NCBI GenBank assembly: GCA_963920635.1
Contig: OY987298.1
Coordinates: 3,348,001 to 3,412,000, forward strand
Length of the DNA stretch: 64,000 bases
Source: Pseudeuparius sepicola
Lineage: Eukaryota > Arthropoda > Insecta > Coleoptera > Anthribidae
Direction: 5' to 3'
A model generated the notes under the pieces. It had not been told where the DNA came from and did not search any database. It worked only from the letters and a program-made list of their open reading frames with translations. How positions within the stretch are numbered: the first letter of the stretch is position 1; the number at the start of each line of letters is the position of its first letter. A program made the translations under genes and the position numbers. Below are positions 1-11,326 of the stretch, piece by piece.

Positions 1-959
1 TCATTTCTAATATACATTTTTTTGTGTGTGCACATTTTTTCATTAAGTAACTTGAAATGAATTTGTGTTGTTTTATATTTTCTTGAAATTTTTGAACGAC
101 TGATTTTTAGTGGAATACTTTTCATAAGACGAATCCTTCTATAGCCATAAAAGAAAAAATGCAAGGGCCTTTCAAAGAAATATTAAGGAGCGCAGTCACC
201 CATCCATAAGACGACCGCAGACCCTTTGCTGTACTTTTCATATCTTTACTTTTGTCGACCCATAGTGGAGCTTTACCAGGATGCTGAGACTCTCTAGAGC
301 CGATTTAAAAAAGTAACTAAGATGGGGAAGCTATAAATACATCGGAGGGCTCGAAACCTTGTTTACCACAACCATATACATAAAATATTCGCCCGGAAGT
401 GAGAGCCAATAAATATTATAGAAGCGCACACATGCCGTCTCCCCCGAAATTCGAAATTATAATACGGCCCACGCCACCTCGGGGGAGGCGAACCCCAATT
501 CGTTTTTTTATTACCCCGTCCCCCGGCAAGTTTATCGGCGGCGGAAAAAATTAAATCCGCCCGTATAAACGTTTACGACACTAGGTTGTTATGGAAATCG
601 TAAAATGTCGAAAACCGTGTAGGTATTATCATACATAACAACGAGGGTTTGGTTAGCCCGTAGCGTATATTTAGGGCGTGTAGTGTGATATGAAGTTGGC
701 ATTTTTAGTTGAAACCACAACCGACTTAAACGTCAAGCCGTGAATGGACATGTGGCAACGCCGCGGCGGGACGTTTGGCGGATGGCCTTCTTGACGAACT
801 TTTCGGCACTTGGACTTAGTTTCTTTTTCTAATAAAATGTTCAATACTTTTTTTAATTATGATTAGATACATAAGCGAAGCGTATAGTTTTATGTGCTTC
901 TAAAACTTAAGCAAGCAATGTTTATAATATTATTTTAGGTTCTAGTAATATGATACTAT
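1..959. other. AT-rich intergenic sequence
   Basis: No open frame or repeat that I can recognise. A GC-richer patch at about 420-800 with a symmetrical-looking CCCCCGAAATTCG / CGGGGGAGGCG context stands out from the AT-rich surroundings. It may be single-copy host DNA, but nothing seen assigns a role. Confidence 0.4.
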
Positions 960-2140
960 CACACCTGGGCTAGGTCTGAAAGAGTGATTAATTTTGGATT
1001 GGGACCTCAAAATTAAGCAAGGCACTAAAGGTAAAAAAGAGTGATTAATTTTTAATCGCGACCACAAAATTAAGCAAGATACTTAGGTTATATAAGAGTG
1101 ATTAATTTGAATTGGGACCTCAAACTTAACCAAGGTACTTAAACATTAAGCAAGGTACTTAAGTTATGAAAGTGATTCATTTTCAATTGGGACCTCAAAA
1201 TTAAGCAAGATACTTAAGGTATGAAAGCGATTGATTTTGAATTGGGACCTTAAAATCAAGCAAGACACTAAAGGTAAAAAGAGTTATTAGTTTTTAATTG
1301 CGACCACAAAATTAAGCAAGATTCTTCAGGTGTAAAACAGTGATTAATTTTGAACTGAGACCTCAAAATTAAGCAAGATGCTTAAGGTATGAAAGTGATT
1401 AATTTTGAATTGGAACCTCAAAATTAAGCAAGGTACTTAAGTTAAAAAAGAGTGATAAATTTTGAATTGTAACCTCAAAATTAAGCAGGATACTTGAGGT
1501 ATAGACCTACTGGGGATTTCAAAATTTCAAAATTAGGCAAGATACTTAAGGTATGAAAGTGATTAATTTTGAATTGGGCCCGCAAAATTAGGCAAGGTAC
1601 TAAAGGTAAAAAAGAGTAATTAATTTTTAATTGCCAACACAAAATTAAGCAAGATTCTTAAGGTGTAAAAGAGTGATTAATTTTGAATTGGGGCCTCACA
1701 ATTAAAAAGTACTTAAGGTACGAAAGTGATTAATTTTAAATTAGGACCTCAAAATTAAGCAAGGTAGTTAAGGTATGAAAGTGATTAATATTGAATTGGG
1801 GGCTCAAGATTAATCAAGATACTTAAGGTATGAAAGTGTTGATATTGAATTGGCACCTCAAAATTAACATATAAAAGAGTGAATAATTTTGAATTGGAAC
1901 TTCAAAATTAAGCAAGACGCTTGAGGTATGGAAGTGATTAATTCTGAATAGGCACCCCAAAATTAAGCAAGATACTTAAGGTATAAAGTGATTCAAGATA
2001 TTTAGGGTATAAAAGAGCGATTAATTATGAATTGGGACCTCAAAATTAAGCAAAGGACTTAAGGTATGAAAGTAATTAATTTTGAATTGGGACCCCAAAA
2101 TTATGCTCTAAAAGAGTGATTGATTTTAAATGTGCTTAAT
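960..2140. repeat. ~56-bp minisatellite, about 20 degenerate copies
   Basis: A tandem array whose unit reads approximately AGTGATTAATTTTGAATT, then GGGACCTCAAAATTAAGC, then AAGATACTTAAGGTATGA. The GATTAATTTT core recurs about every 52-60 bases (for example near 986, 1042, 1342, 1398, 1560, 1676, 1730, 2022, 2074). Copies differ by substitutions and small indels, and a few are truncated (around 1140 and 1980), so the array is old. It has no coding potential and ends just before the GC-rich segment at 2200. Confidence 0.9.
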
Positions 2141-2589
2141 TTAACAACAACAAAAAAGGCATGCAAAATCGATATTACTAACTGTTAGTATCATTGAATT
2201 CCGTGCAGATTTGGCATGGCAACATTTTCCTCGCGAGCGGGGGGGGGGGGGAACAACGAAATAATTGCAGGTCCGGACCGTCAATAATTAATACGACCGT
2301 TAATGATTTGTGGCGGCCATTACGCACTCATTTGTTTCGCCCGGCGCGATTTATCGGCCCGAATTACAGGACCAGCGCTAATTAGAAAGCCGGAAATTAG
2401 CTGGGTCGGCCGCCCTCCGATTCGGCCGGCCGGACGGCGATATACAGGGTGTGAAGCTATCAACAAATGGTCGTCGTCGACCTCGGTTCGAGTATATAGC
2501 TATTTTGATGTTGTTACCAGCAATCGTCATTCAAATAACATAGGGTTCGTCCAATTTTTAACTCAACCGCGGACAAACACATACATACA
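2141..2589. other. GC-rich non-repetitive segment
   Basis: It begins with a run of about 14 G at 2230-2243 and continues with GC-rich, homeodomain-site-rich sequence (TAATTAAT, TTAATGATTT) and CGGCCGG clusters up to 2440. It resembles neither the satellite on its left nor the element on its right. It could be host single-copy or conserved non-coding DNA; that is inference from texture only. Confidence 0.35.
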
Positions 2590-3409
2590 CAGGGTGAGTT
2601 TTTTTCGATGACCACTATGGGGATCTCGGAAACTAGCAGAGCTAGAACAAAGGTTAAATGGGGAAAGAATTGCGGTTTTGAGTGCTCAATCTAATGCCCC
2701 TTTTGGGTTTTTAAAGAAGTTCAAGGCTCAGTAGATATTTTGAAAAGAGTGATTTTTTGCTATTTCATCAGATCTCTGTAGCTCCGTTATTTCTGATTTT
2801 ACAGAAAAACTGTAGAGACACAAATTGTGGATAATTTTGGGCTTAATAAGATAATCTTATCCAATTTTTTATGTTGTTTGTGATTCTTGAGATATGACAT
2901 AAAGTTTTGTTTTTTTTTTAAATGTAAATCATAGTTGGCTTTAGCCTTATCAAATCGGCCATTTTTTGAGCTTTCCAAAAATATAATACTCGGAATAGTT
3001 ATTATAAAAAATAAAAAAGCTATGGCTATGGCTAATAATTGTCTAATTTTTTTTTAAATTTTCATATAGTCAGGCATTGGATTATTTTCATACGTTTACG
3101 TTCTATTTTATAATTAGACATAGGTACTTCAAACTTTCTAATATTTTGTTTTTAGCTGGTAACAAAATGTAACAAAATAAAACAAAAATTAAAAAAACTC
3201 AAATTCAAATTATTAATTGTTCAAACAATCCACCATTATTATTATTATATTACGAGTTTTTAGGCAAATATTGCATCTTTTTAAAACTGAATTTGTCGCC
3301 TTTCTTAGAGAGCGCCTCTCAATACTGGCAATTGCCTCTAAAACAGCTGCTCTGAACAGTTGTCTCATACTTTATTTTGTACTGTTCCTAGGGTTTCATC
3401 AAGTCAAGT

Positions 3410-3500
3410 TCAAAAGAAGTTCGTGGAAGTTTCTGGACGGCTACTGGGCTGCTATATAAGCGGCGCCGCGGCGCGTGACCGCGCTTACGGCAGTATTGTT
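3410..3500 (+). promoter_or_regulatory. Heat-shock-like promoter, copy 1
   Basis: GGAAGTTTCT at 3425-3434 matches two inverted nGAAn units of a heat-shock element, about 20 bp upstream of a strong TATA box (TATATAA, 3453-3459). Downstream lie a GC-rich stretch, a CAGTA initiator-like site near 3491 and an A-rich leader. The layout resembles arthropod hsp70-type promoters; heat responsiveness is inferred, not shown. Confidence 0.55.
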
Positions 3501-3648
3501 CCATGCGAACTCGAAGCGAATAAAAGTGAAAAGTGGTGAACGAATAGTGAAGAGAATTAAGTGTACCGTGTAAGTGAGTAATTTTAGTGCGCTGTTTTTC
3601 GATGACCTTGTTAAGGATAGATACGTGAATCATTATTACTGTCGAAAA

Positions 3649-3852
3649 ATGGAGGGGAAAAAAAGGAAGGGTGATAAACCTAAAGGTATGGACTACTGGA
3701 AAAAGTGGTGTAGTCAAGGTCAAGGGGTTTCTAATAAAGAAACAAATTTGGATTTAGCTATCAAAGCTTCAGCTACCTTGCATGCTGATAAGAAGACTGA
3801 GCCAAGGGGGGGGGGGTTTCGGGGGTTCAAACCCCCCCCCCCCCCGAAATAA
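3649..3852 (+). pseudogene. hAT element N-terminal reading frame, copy 1
   Basis: The frame begins at ATG 3649 with a basic stretch (MEGKKRKGDKPKG) followed by MDYWKKWCSQG and runs into poly-G/poly-C, giving a Pro tail before the stop at 3850. I do not recognise a domain; the basic start and its placement ahead of a hAT C-terminus suggest the N-terminus of a hAT transposase. A possible leader intron starts at GTAAGTGAG (about 3570). Upstream in-frame codons exist, but there is no ATG before 3649. Confidence 0.45.
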
Positions 3853-4059
3853 GCAAAATATTACCTAATATTATACCGAAAAAATACGAGGAGTGAAGAG
3901 TTAAATTATTATTACGTTTGAATATATGTAGTAATAGTAGCGCCTAGCGCCATCTTTTGACGAGAGGCAGACGCAGTTGCAGCCGAACTATTTTGTATTG
4001 TAGGGACACTTTGCGTTGTTTCTCGATTATTCGCCACGCCCCTCGGTCGAAATGAGCTG

Positions 4060-4153
4060 AACTTTGTGGAAGTTCGTGGAAGTTTCTGGACGGCTACTGG
4101 GCTGCTATATAAGCGGCGCCGCGGCGCGTGACCGCGCTTACGGCAGTATTGTT
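4060..4153 (+). promoter_or_regulatory. Heat-shock-like promoter, copy 2
   Basis: Same module as copy 1 with a fuller upstream side: GGAAGTTC at 4068-4075, GGAAGTTTCT at 4078-4087 and TATATAA at 4106-4112. The upstream flank also carries GCCACGCCCC, which would suit a GC-box factor. Confidence 0.55.
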
Positions 4154-4301
4154 CCATGCGAACTCGAAGCGAATAAAAGTGAAAAGTGGTGAACGAATAG
4201 TGAAGAGAATTAAGTGTACCGTGTAAGTGAGTAATTTTAGTGCACTGTTATTCGATGACCTTGTTAAGGATAGATACGTGAATCATTATTACTGTCGAAA
4301 A

Positions 4302-4514
4302 ATGGAGGGGAAAAAAAGGAAGGGTGATAAACCTAAAGGTATGGACTACTGGAAAAAGTGGTGTAGTCAAGGTCAAGGGGTTTCTAATAAAGAAACAAAT
4401 TTGGATTTAGCTATCAAAGCTTCAGCTACCTTGCATGCTGATAAGAAGACTGAGCCAAGGGGGGGGGGTTTCGGGGGTTCAAACCCCCCCCGAAATAAGC
4501 AAAATATTACCTAA
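4302..4514 (+). pseudogene. hAT element N-terminal reading frame, copy 2
   Basis: Identical to copy 1 over its first ~50 residues from ATG 4302, then altered by different G- and C-tract lengths, so the tail is GGFGGSNPP-like. Like copy 1, it has no transposase core behind it. Confidence 0.45.
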
Positions 4515-4692
4515 AAATACGAGGAGTGAAGAGTTAAATTATTATTACGTTTGAATATATGTAGTAATAGTAGCGCCTAGCGCCATCTTTTGACGAGAGG
4601 CAGACGCAGTTGCAGCCGAACTATTTTGTATTGTAGGGACACTTTGCGTTGTTTCTCGATTATTCGCCACGCCCCTAGGTCGAAATGAGCGT

Positions 4693-4786
4693 AACTTTGT
4701 GGAAGTTCGTGGAAGTTTCTGGACGGCTACTGGGCTGCTATATAAGCGGCGCCGCGGCGCGTGACCGCGCTTACGGCAGTATTGTT
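4693..4786 (+). promoter_or_regulatory. Heat-shock-like promoter, copy 3
   Basis: GGAAGTTC at 4701-4708, GGAAGTTTCT at 4711-4720 and TATATAA at 4739-4745. This copy is the one that directly precedes the joined N- and C-terminal transposase remnants. Confidence 0.55.
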
Positions 4787-4934
4787 CCATGCGAACTCGA
4801 AGCGAATAAAAGTGAAAAGTGGTGAACGAATAGTGAAGAGAATTAAGTGTACCGTGTAAGTGAGTAATTTTAGTGCGCTGTTATTCGATGACCTTGTTAA
4901 GGATAGATACGTGAATCATTATTACTGTCGAAAA

Positions 4935-5438
4935 ATGGAGGGGAAAAAAGGAAGGGTGATAAACCTAAAGGTATGGACTACTGGAAAAAGTGGTGTAGTC
5001 AAGGTCAAGGGGTTTCTAATAAAGAAACAAATTTGGATTTAGCTATCAAAGCTTCAGCTACCTTGCATGCTGATAAGAAGACTGCCTACCCCGAAATCTA
5101 GTTTGGAATGCCTAGATATGTGCGATAAAAACCTTTATCCTAATATTTACACATTACTACAAATCTTGGCTACCATTCCTGTATCCACTGCTACCCCAGA
5201 AAGGTCTTTCTCGAGCCTAAGGAGACTGAAAAACTATTTACGAAACACTACAAGTGAAAACAGACTTAATGGTTTGGCTCTAATGAACATTCACTATGGA
5301 ACAGAAATTCATGCAGATGAAGTAGTGGATATATTAAAGCCGAAGATTTCTTCTTTAATGGTTTTAGATTTAGCGCAGAGGAACGAAATTAATTTATCCA
5401 TTTCATTTAAAGTTAAGAACTTTATAAATATGTCGTAG
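4935..5438 (+). pseudogene. Internally deleted hAT transposase (N-terminus fused to C-terminal dimerisation domain)
   Basis: The third copy starts at ATG 4935 but loses one A in the poly-A run near 4948, so it reads out of frame and stops at 5040. The original frame resumes at about 5067 and crosses a deletion junction near 5085 into a hAT C-terminal dimerisation domain: PVSTATPERSFSSLRRLKNY, then LNGLALMNIH, ending at 5436. The STATPERSFSSLRR signature and LALMNIH block are typical of hAT family C-termini (Dimer_Tnp_hAT). The DDE core is missing, so the element cannot encode active transposase. Confidence 0.85.
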
Positions 5439-5547
5439 TTTTTCGGATGAATATATAGATATTAAATTTCATGTAAGTATATTTTTGTTGTTTTATTTAC
5501 TTCTCAAACTAAACCCCCATCAAAACTAAATCCTGGCTACGCCCGTG
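5439..5547 (+). repeat. hAT 3' terminus
   Basis: After the stop codon the sequence ends in AAATCCTGGCTACGCCCGTG. Its reverse complement, CACGGGCGTAGCCAGGATTT, is the usual kind of hAT terminal repeat. I could not find the matching 5' terminus, consistent with rearrangement of that end. Confidence 0.65.
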
Positions 5548-6009
5548 AATCTCCACATAATCTAAGTGATTATATAGCACAAAACTCGTTGAGTTTTCGA
5601 TGCGCAATGGATTAAAATCGGAACTTTTTTGTTCGGTGTGTGCAGGTAAGGGCTCCAAAGCCCGAAATAAACAGTTTGAAAATAAATTTTTACTTGTTCT
5701 TGTCCCACACTTCACTCCAGCGAAAAAGTCCTCTAACTTTATTTCGAAGACCTGAATTTGGTGATCCTCAGGTGATCAGCGGGCCGAAAACTGGTTGGGA
5801 TTGTTGGGAACCTCTGATCGTGGAAAACTTACGTTCGCGCAAGAGAAATGGAGGAGAGGAGAACACGCTTTGCCCTACTGCTCATCATGATTTTAGTCTA
5901 CAATCTGCCGGCCATTATGAAGACACTTTTGACATTTTACCGGCCGGTGCGGAGTGCTTACCTGTTTTTATTTGGAGTTTTCGAAGTAATTTCGATTGAT
6001 TTTAGCGTT

Positions 6010-6077
6010 ATGTCGTGTTTTGTGAAAGACTGTAAGAATTTTACAAGAGAAAGACATGACGGAATAGCTTTTTTCCG
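6010..6077 (+). pseudogene. THAP zinc-finger first exon (fragment)
   Basis: ATG 6010 opens MSCFVKDCKNFTRERHDGIA followed by FFR, which matches the start of a THAP domain: Met, Cys-x4-Cys, then the hydrophobic stretch before the conserved Phe-Pro. It ends at a canonical splice donor (CCG|GTAAGG at 6077/6078). No continuation with the AVPTIF-like end or the second Cys/His pair was found downstream, so this is a stranded exon, either of a THAP-type transposase (P/PHIS group) or of a host-like gene. Confidence 0.55.
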
Positions 6078-6766
6078 GTAAGGATTTTCCAATAGGTTTG
6101 TTTACTTTCTTCAGTTCTCTGTACCTTTCTGTACCAATTACATTTGCTACTAAATAGATTAGGTGGATTAAATTTAAGGTTTTTATTAATATACGTATAT
6201 AAACTGGGCAAAGTGTCTTCAAAATGGCGGGAGACAAAATTAGTCAGTTCGGGCAGCTTGACGCTAATTCTCCCCACCTCCATATCTCTGGTTCGCTCCG
6301 AGCTGACAGATGTACCTTAAGTCGTGGATGGAAAATGATAACATTAAAAAGTGCTTTGAACGGTGTTAATGTGAAACAAATAGAAGCTTTTGTTGTTTGT
6401 GTTACGCAGACTATACACATAGTTTTGGTACGGACTTGAAATAGTTTATTTTTGTTCTTTCCTAGTTTTGCAAAAAAGTGCACAATGCAAAGGTTCATTA
6501 TTATTATTATTATTTACCTAACTGTCCTAACTGATAATAAAATTTGAAATTGATAAAAAATCAACTTGTCTTGAACTTGGCTTGATTTCAAGTCAAGTCA
6601 AGTAGCTTGAATATCAAGTCAAGCTATGAATCTTTAACTGTCCCCCCCCCAAAAATAAATCCAAAACAGACAAATCGGGGGATCGGGACTGCCAGGAAAT
6701 AGGTCTATTTCTCCCTATCCAACTATTTAGATATAACTGATCTAGGTAATTTCTTACGGGCAAATA

Positions 6767-8917
6767 ATTGGCGGTCCGGCGGGAAAAGTGGTATAAGTAC
6801 AAATTTGTGAATAATGAGTTAAGTATACCTCCGAACTCAGCGCTACGTATACTACAGCTGGGAATAGTGATATAAGTTGAAATCGTATACTAACCCCCTT
6901 ATTTTTTTGTGGCATCTGGTATATGTCAAGTTTTTTTTCAAAATTTAATGTGGAAACAAATATATGTAAACATATCAATTTTTTTTCAATAATGCTGCCT
7001 ACAAATTCCGTGAAAAATGGTAAAAGTTGACTTAAACCATTTTTCACTATTTTCGATATAGTATTCCTATAATTCAATTGAAATAAGTATACTTATACCA
7101 TTTTTCCCAAAATATAACAAGCAACAAGGTATGGATTAATAGTTGGTTTTAGTACACTTATACCAATTTTCCCAAAAAAATCCCAGCTTGTATATTAATT
7201 TTGTCGGCGGATATCTTGAAATTTGGATAACCTAACCTAACCAGTGAGCAGTATCGTGTCGGCGTTCGATGTAGCTGGGTGATTTTGTTTTGTGCATCCT
7301 TTTATTTCAAATAGGACTTTTTGTTATTGAGACAAAATGTTCTCTAAAAGGACGAGGTTAATAGTGAAAAACGCTGTAGCTGTTAAAACAAGATGATCAT
7401 AACGGTAAGATATATTTTAACGTAATTATAAGGGATAGCTTATATTAAACTAGCGCCGGAATAATATTACTATTAACAATTGAATAATAGGTGTTAATTT
7501 TAAAAGACTTTATTGCAAATTAGGTAACAAAATTTAAATCTGTATATAAGCAGCTAATGTGTAAATTATCTGTTTTTCCTTCCGTTTTGTTGGGGCTGGT
7601 GCAAAGGCCGGTGGGTACACTAAAAAATAGCTTATGACTTTACTGGCATTATTTTGCTGACACAATAAATGTCTCTATATGTTTTCATAGATCTTTCTAA
7701 TCTGGGCAGTTTTTTTTTACAGAAATGGTTACAGCTGACAATAATAATAATCCTTCTGTTTCATCAGACAACGAAGACGTCATTGGAGGCCAAGAAATAA
7801 CGTTGACAGGTATATAAACTTTAGTTGTCCGTTAGTTTACACTTCTTTATCCAGAGACATAGGAAAATAATAAAAGGAAAAGGATATATAAAAAATGAGA
7901 AAGCCGCAATTGGAATTTTGAATTTTAAACACTTTTCATTTTCAAATTATTTCCATTTATTGTATTTTCAATGACCTATTATGTCGAAATATTTTGATAA
8001 AAACTATAAATAAATTTTTTTCTTTTGAAGAAAAACTGGTTAAAAAGAGATCAAGAAATCACTCTAGTCGCATCTATAAAAACCCTTCTACTTATGTTTT
8101 CTTGAGTTGGGAGTTTTCTATTAGGAGCACCATAGAGTATTATTTGTCCTCGGCTATCTTTGTTCATGCTCTTTTAATATCATGGTGTTTGATTAATGCC
8201 TGTGAGTATGTTTTTTGTTTTGTTTCAGAAACCTATCCTTTATCATTGTTGCTTATGATAAATTATTATTACCTGCTACTGTACTAGATTATTAAATGAT
8301 CTAAAAAAGGCTTTACGTTTGTTAATATAAAAATATTTTCGTAAACCTCTCTAATTTGTTCTGTTTTTTACAGAACTTGTTCCAGTAGTTTTGTGAAACC
8401 CAATCTACAAAAGAAGACGAGTTTGCCTTAAAAGAAAGCTCAGACATCAAAAGTCAAGTAACTGGAGTTACAGCTGCCTTCATGTAGTTTTTGGAATTCT
8501 GAGTCAGATGAACCGTTCGATGATAGAGACCATATTATAGATACAATAAATGATGATGACACCAAAAATGAATAAAGCCTTTTTAAGCTCCATTCAAAGT
8601 TTACAATTTGAATATTACTTTTGTTGTGCTTACCGCATTGTTCCTTATTATTATAGTGAAAAGAGATATATGTAATATTTTTTCAATAAATAATTGTGTC
8701 AATTGGTATAAGTATTTAATTTTTTTGCTAAAAATGCTTTTGGGTATATTCAAAATTTGGTTTTCAATATACACCATTGTTATTATTCATACCCTATGAA
8801 CATTTTTTATTTATGATAATTACAATCAAAATGCAAAACAATCAAAGTTAAAGGCTGATTATCTCAGAACTCCGATTTTAGACTTATACCACTTTACCCG
8901 CCGGGCCGCCAATTATG
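6767..8917. mobile_element. Nested ~2.15-kb element with ATAATTGGCGG terminal inverted repeats
   Basis: The ends are inverted: AATTGGCGGTCCGGCGGG near 6770 and CCCGCCGGGCCGCCAATT near 8900, continuing inward as AAAGTGGTATAAGT on both sides. Subterminal copies of the motif (TTATACCATTTTTCCC or its complement) recur near 6786, 7093, 7157 and 8887, as expected for transposase binding sites. I see no clear target duplication and cannot name the superfamily. It contains the decayed spliced gene at 7337-8575. Confidence 0.65.
7337..8575 (+). pseudogene. Decayed three-exon gene of unknown family
   Basis: Candidate exon 1 starts at ATG 7337 (MFSKRTRLIVKNAV...) and ends near a GTAAGA donor at about 7404. 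Exon 2 follows a strong acceptor (TTTTTTTTACAG) at about 7722, encodes a Ser/Asn-rich acidic stretch (SVSSDNEDVIGGQE) and ends at a GTATAT donor near 7810. Exon 3 follows TGTTTTTTACAG near 8373 and ends with an acidic C-terminus (DRDHIIDTINDDDTKNE) and stop near 8574. Stops and frame changes break exons 1 and 3. It sits inside the 6767-8917 inverted repeats, so it may be the element's own gene; no catalytic domain is visible. Confidence 0.4.
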
Positions 8918-9401
8918 TGGTGGAGCTCCATCATGGTAATTTTTGTTTTATTTTGTTTCATTTTGTTACCATCTTAAAATAAAATATTTGAAAGTTTTAA
9001 GTATGTCTTATTATAAAATAGACAGTTATTATGAAAATATAACTATACCTAGTATTATATCTTTGGAAAGCTCAAAAAATGACAAGTTTATGTCATATAT
9101 CTCAAAAATCACAAACAACATAAAAAAATTGGACAAGATTATCTTATTAAGCCCAAAATTATCTACAATTTTTGTCTCTACAGTTTTTCTGTACAATCAG
9201 AAATAACGGAGCTGGAGAGATCTGATGAAGAAGCAAAAAATCACTATTTTCAAAATATCTAGTGAGCCATGAACTTTTTTAAAAATCCAAAAGGAGCATT
9301 AGATTGAGCATTCAAAACTGCAATTCTTTCCCCATTTAACCTTTGTTCTAGCTCTGCTAGTTTCCGAGATCCCCACAGTGGTCATCGAAAAGCTCACCCC
9401 G

Positions 9402-9683
9402 TATATACGTATATGAACATGAACTCGTTGAGTTGTATGTACAGTCTTTCACTCAACGGTTGTTAATCACACTCGGTCTGAGGTTGCAACCACACAAAGT
9501 CCCAATTGCCCAGCTCTGTCGGGGGCGTCGAGTGGTGTCCCGCTGGGACCATGCCTTATCTCCGAGATCCCGGATAAGCCTAACGGGCCGAAAGCGGCTG
9601 AACGGGCTCGCCGGCAGCCCCAGATAAAACTTCATAAAGCCGCGGCATGCCGCGCGTCCCACAGATATGATGAACATCCAGAG
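9402..9683. other. GC-rich target sequence of the hAT insertion
   Basis: Non-repetitive GC-rich DNA that continues beyond the hAT element at 12175-12400. It has no convincing gene. The last eight bases, ATCCAGAG (9676-9683), are the left target-site duplicate. Confidence 0.45.
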
Positions 9684-11326
9684 CAGGGGCGTGCAGTCCA
9701 TGGAAGCAAGGGAAGCAGTGCTTCCCCTAAACCAAAACAATGTGAAATGATAAAATGTAATTTTTGAATTTTTAAACAGGAAGCAATTAGTTTAGTTACC
9801 TAGGTATATCAAAAACGCTAAAAAATATCTTATATATCATAAATATATCAAATCTACAATATGTTATGCCTATAGCAAATGCGGCGTTGACTCCGACTGC
9901 GCCTATTCTACCGAGCGACAGTACAGTACAATGTAAGCTATGCCGGCCGCTAGCTTTTCTGTAGCGTTCGATAGTCGAGAGGTTAATGAACTTTCCACCT
10001 CCACCGCACTGGCTGACGCGAATGAGAACGCCTGTTTTAAGCGGGTATGGAAGCTATCGTTGCAGTAGTTTAGTTGGTTTTGATCAGGGGTATGCAACTG
10101 GGTCCGGCGCATTGGCAACACAGGTCGGCCATTACGTCGGGTTGTGAAGGCCGAAGGGTATGATCGAAGGTAGCAAAAAGTGAGCTATATTCGCTCTGAA
10201 CGCGACCCTATGTTAAACGGGTTGCCTATACATTACGGGTTGGAGGGTTGGACCAATAGAATCGCCGGATCAGACGCCTTGGCGATCAAAGGCGCGTTTG
10301 AGTTGACGCTCGAAGTGCTCGGAGCGTTCGAACAATAATATGTTTCTATGGCAACGCTTTGTTGTCAACGCTCGGAGTGCCCTTATTATCAATGTGTTAT
10401 TCGAGGAATATTCCAAATATGAATAGGCAGTGTGAAAAGTATGGTTAGGGGGCTATTTTTAGAGACACTGTTACAAGTTATATTTATTCCCTTTATTCCT
10501 GTTGTTTCTTCTTGTCTATGTTATTACCACTAGATTAATAACAATAGTCAGTAAAAGCATAGTCGAACCAGTTTCGTTCGACTGCTAAAATGACTCGTAT
10601 TGAAAGCCCCGTCTACTTAGTAGTCGTTGTTTTTCAGCAGTTATTATTTTCTGTGTTTAGTGTGTTTTAATGTGTTTTTTTATTGTTTAACTCCAGTAGT
10701 AGTTTTCTGTTTGATTTAAAGATAGGTGGTACCGATAGTAAAAAATAACACCTTTTTATTATTTTAGATACAATGGAAACTGTTGAAACGGAGAATGGAG
10801 GCAACTTAATTTGAGAATAGAAGACGCAGCAGGTGGCGTGTCCCCGAAGAATCTCAGACATGGCCGGAGTTACTTCAACATCATCCACAAGAGGTCAAAT
10901 TGCTTTATTCATTAATAAATAATGTGTGAGGTTAACTATTTTTAAGTATATCAGGGAGAAAAAAGGTACGAAGCGAATTAGTGAGGGACATACTAAAAAA
11001 CTCAAGAAGTTTAAAAATTCCTAACTGTCTTTATTATTTCCTATCTAACATATTTGCTTCCCTTACTTGTGGCTATTGCGATCTGCTGATAAGGAACTCA
11101 CTAATCGATTTTATCTTTATTACATGTTTCCGGATTGCTGAACCAAGTTCGGTAGACTGGGAATATTAACAATGACCAAGACTGTTTATCTGTGATTTAT
11201 CCGGACTGAAAGTGTACCAAGGACCTGTGATAAGTATTTTCTAAATAGGAGTTAATTTTTAATATGGTTTTATTGGTGGTGGTGACAAAAATAATCCTAA
11301 ATAATAGTAATTGCCACCCCTCCCCC

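Larger units (their letters stand above)
3418..5088 (+). repeat. Tandem triplication (653/633 bp) of a hAT 5' region
   Basis: Three direct copies start at 3418, 4071 and 4704. Each contains the same promoter-like segment, leader, splice-donor-like GTAAGTGAG and the start of a short reading frame. Copies 1 and 2 continue into G-tract/C-tract sequence and an identical intervening spacer (about 3850-4060 and 4500-4700). Copy 3 is cut at about 5085, where it runs directly into a hAT transposase C-terminus. Copies are nearly identical, differing mainly in homopolymer lengths, so the expansion is fairly recent or homogenised. Confidence 0.9.
2590..9401. mobile_element. ~6.8-kb composite element with ~470-600-bp terminal inverted repeats
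   Basis: The left arm 2590-3192 and the right arm 8938-9401 are reverse complements with scattered indels. Both begin CAGGGTGAG or CGGGGTGAG and share ATGGGGATCTCGGAAAC, GGTTAAATGGGGAAAG and the distal GGTAACAAAATG block. The outer 20 bp resemble the smaller foldback elements at 13-20 kb, so this looks like a large member of the same TACAGGGTG-type group. Its interior is a mosaic: a hAT remnant (3418-5547), a THAP exon (6010-6077) and a nested inverted-repeat element (6767-8917). A TA follows the right end but not the left, so the target duplication is not clean. Confidence 0.7.

Noticed and set aside
960..2140. CRISPR-like regular repeats
   Set aside because: Units are contiguous, degenerate and without distinct spacers: a minisatellite in a eukaryotic context.
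3912..4157. Minus-strand frame repeated at 3.4-3.7, 3.9-4.2 and 4.5-4.8 kb (MEQYCRKRGHAPRR...)
   Set aside because: It is antisense to the TATA box and leader of the triplicated promoter; its repetition comes from the DNA repeat, not from protein conservation.
7231..7246. CCTAACCTAACC as an interstitial telomere repeat
   Set aside because: Only two repeats of the TTAGG-type unit; too short to support a telomeric origin.
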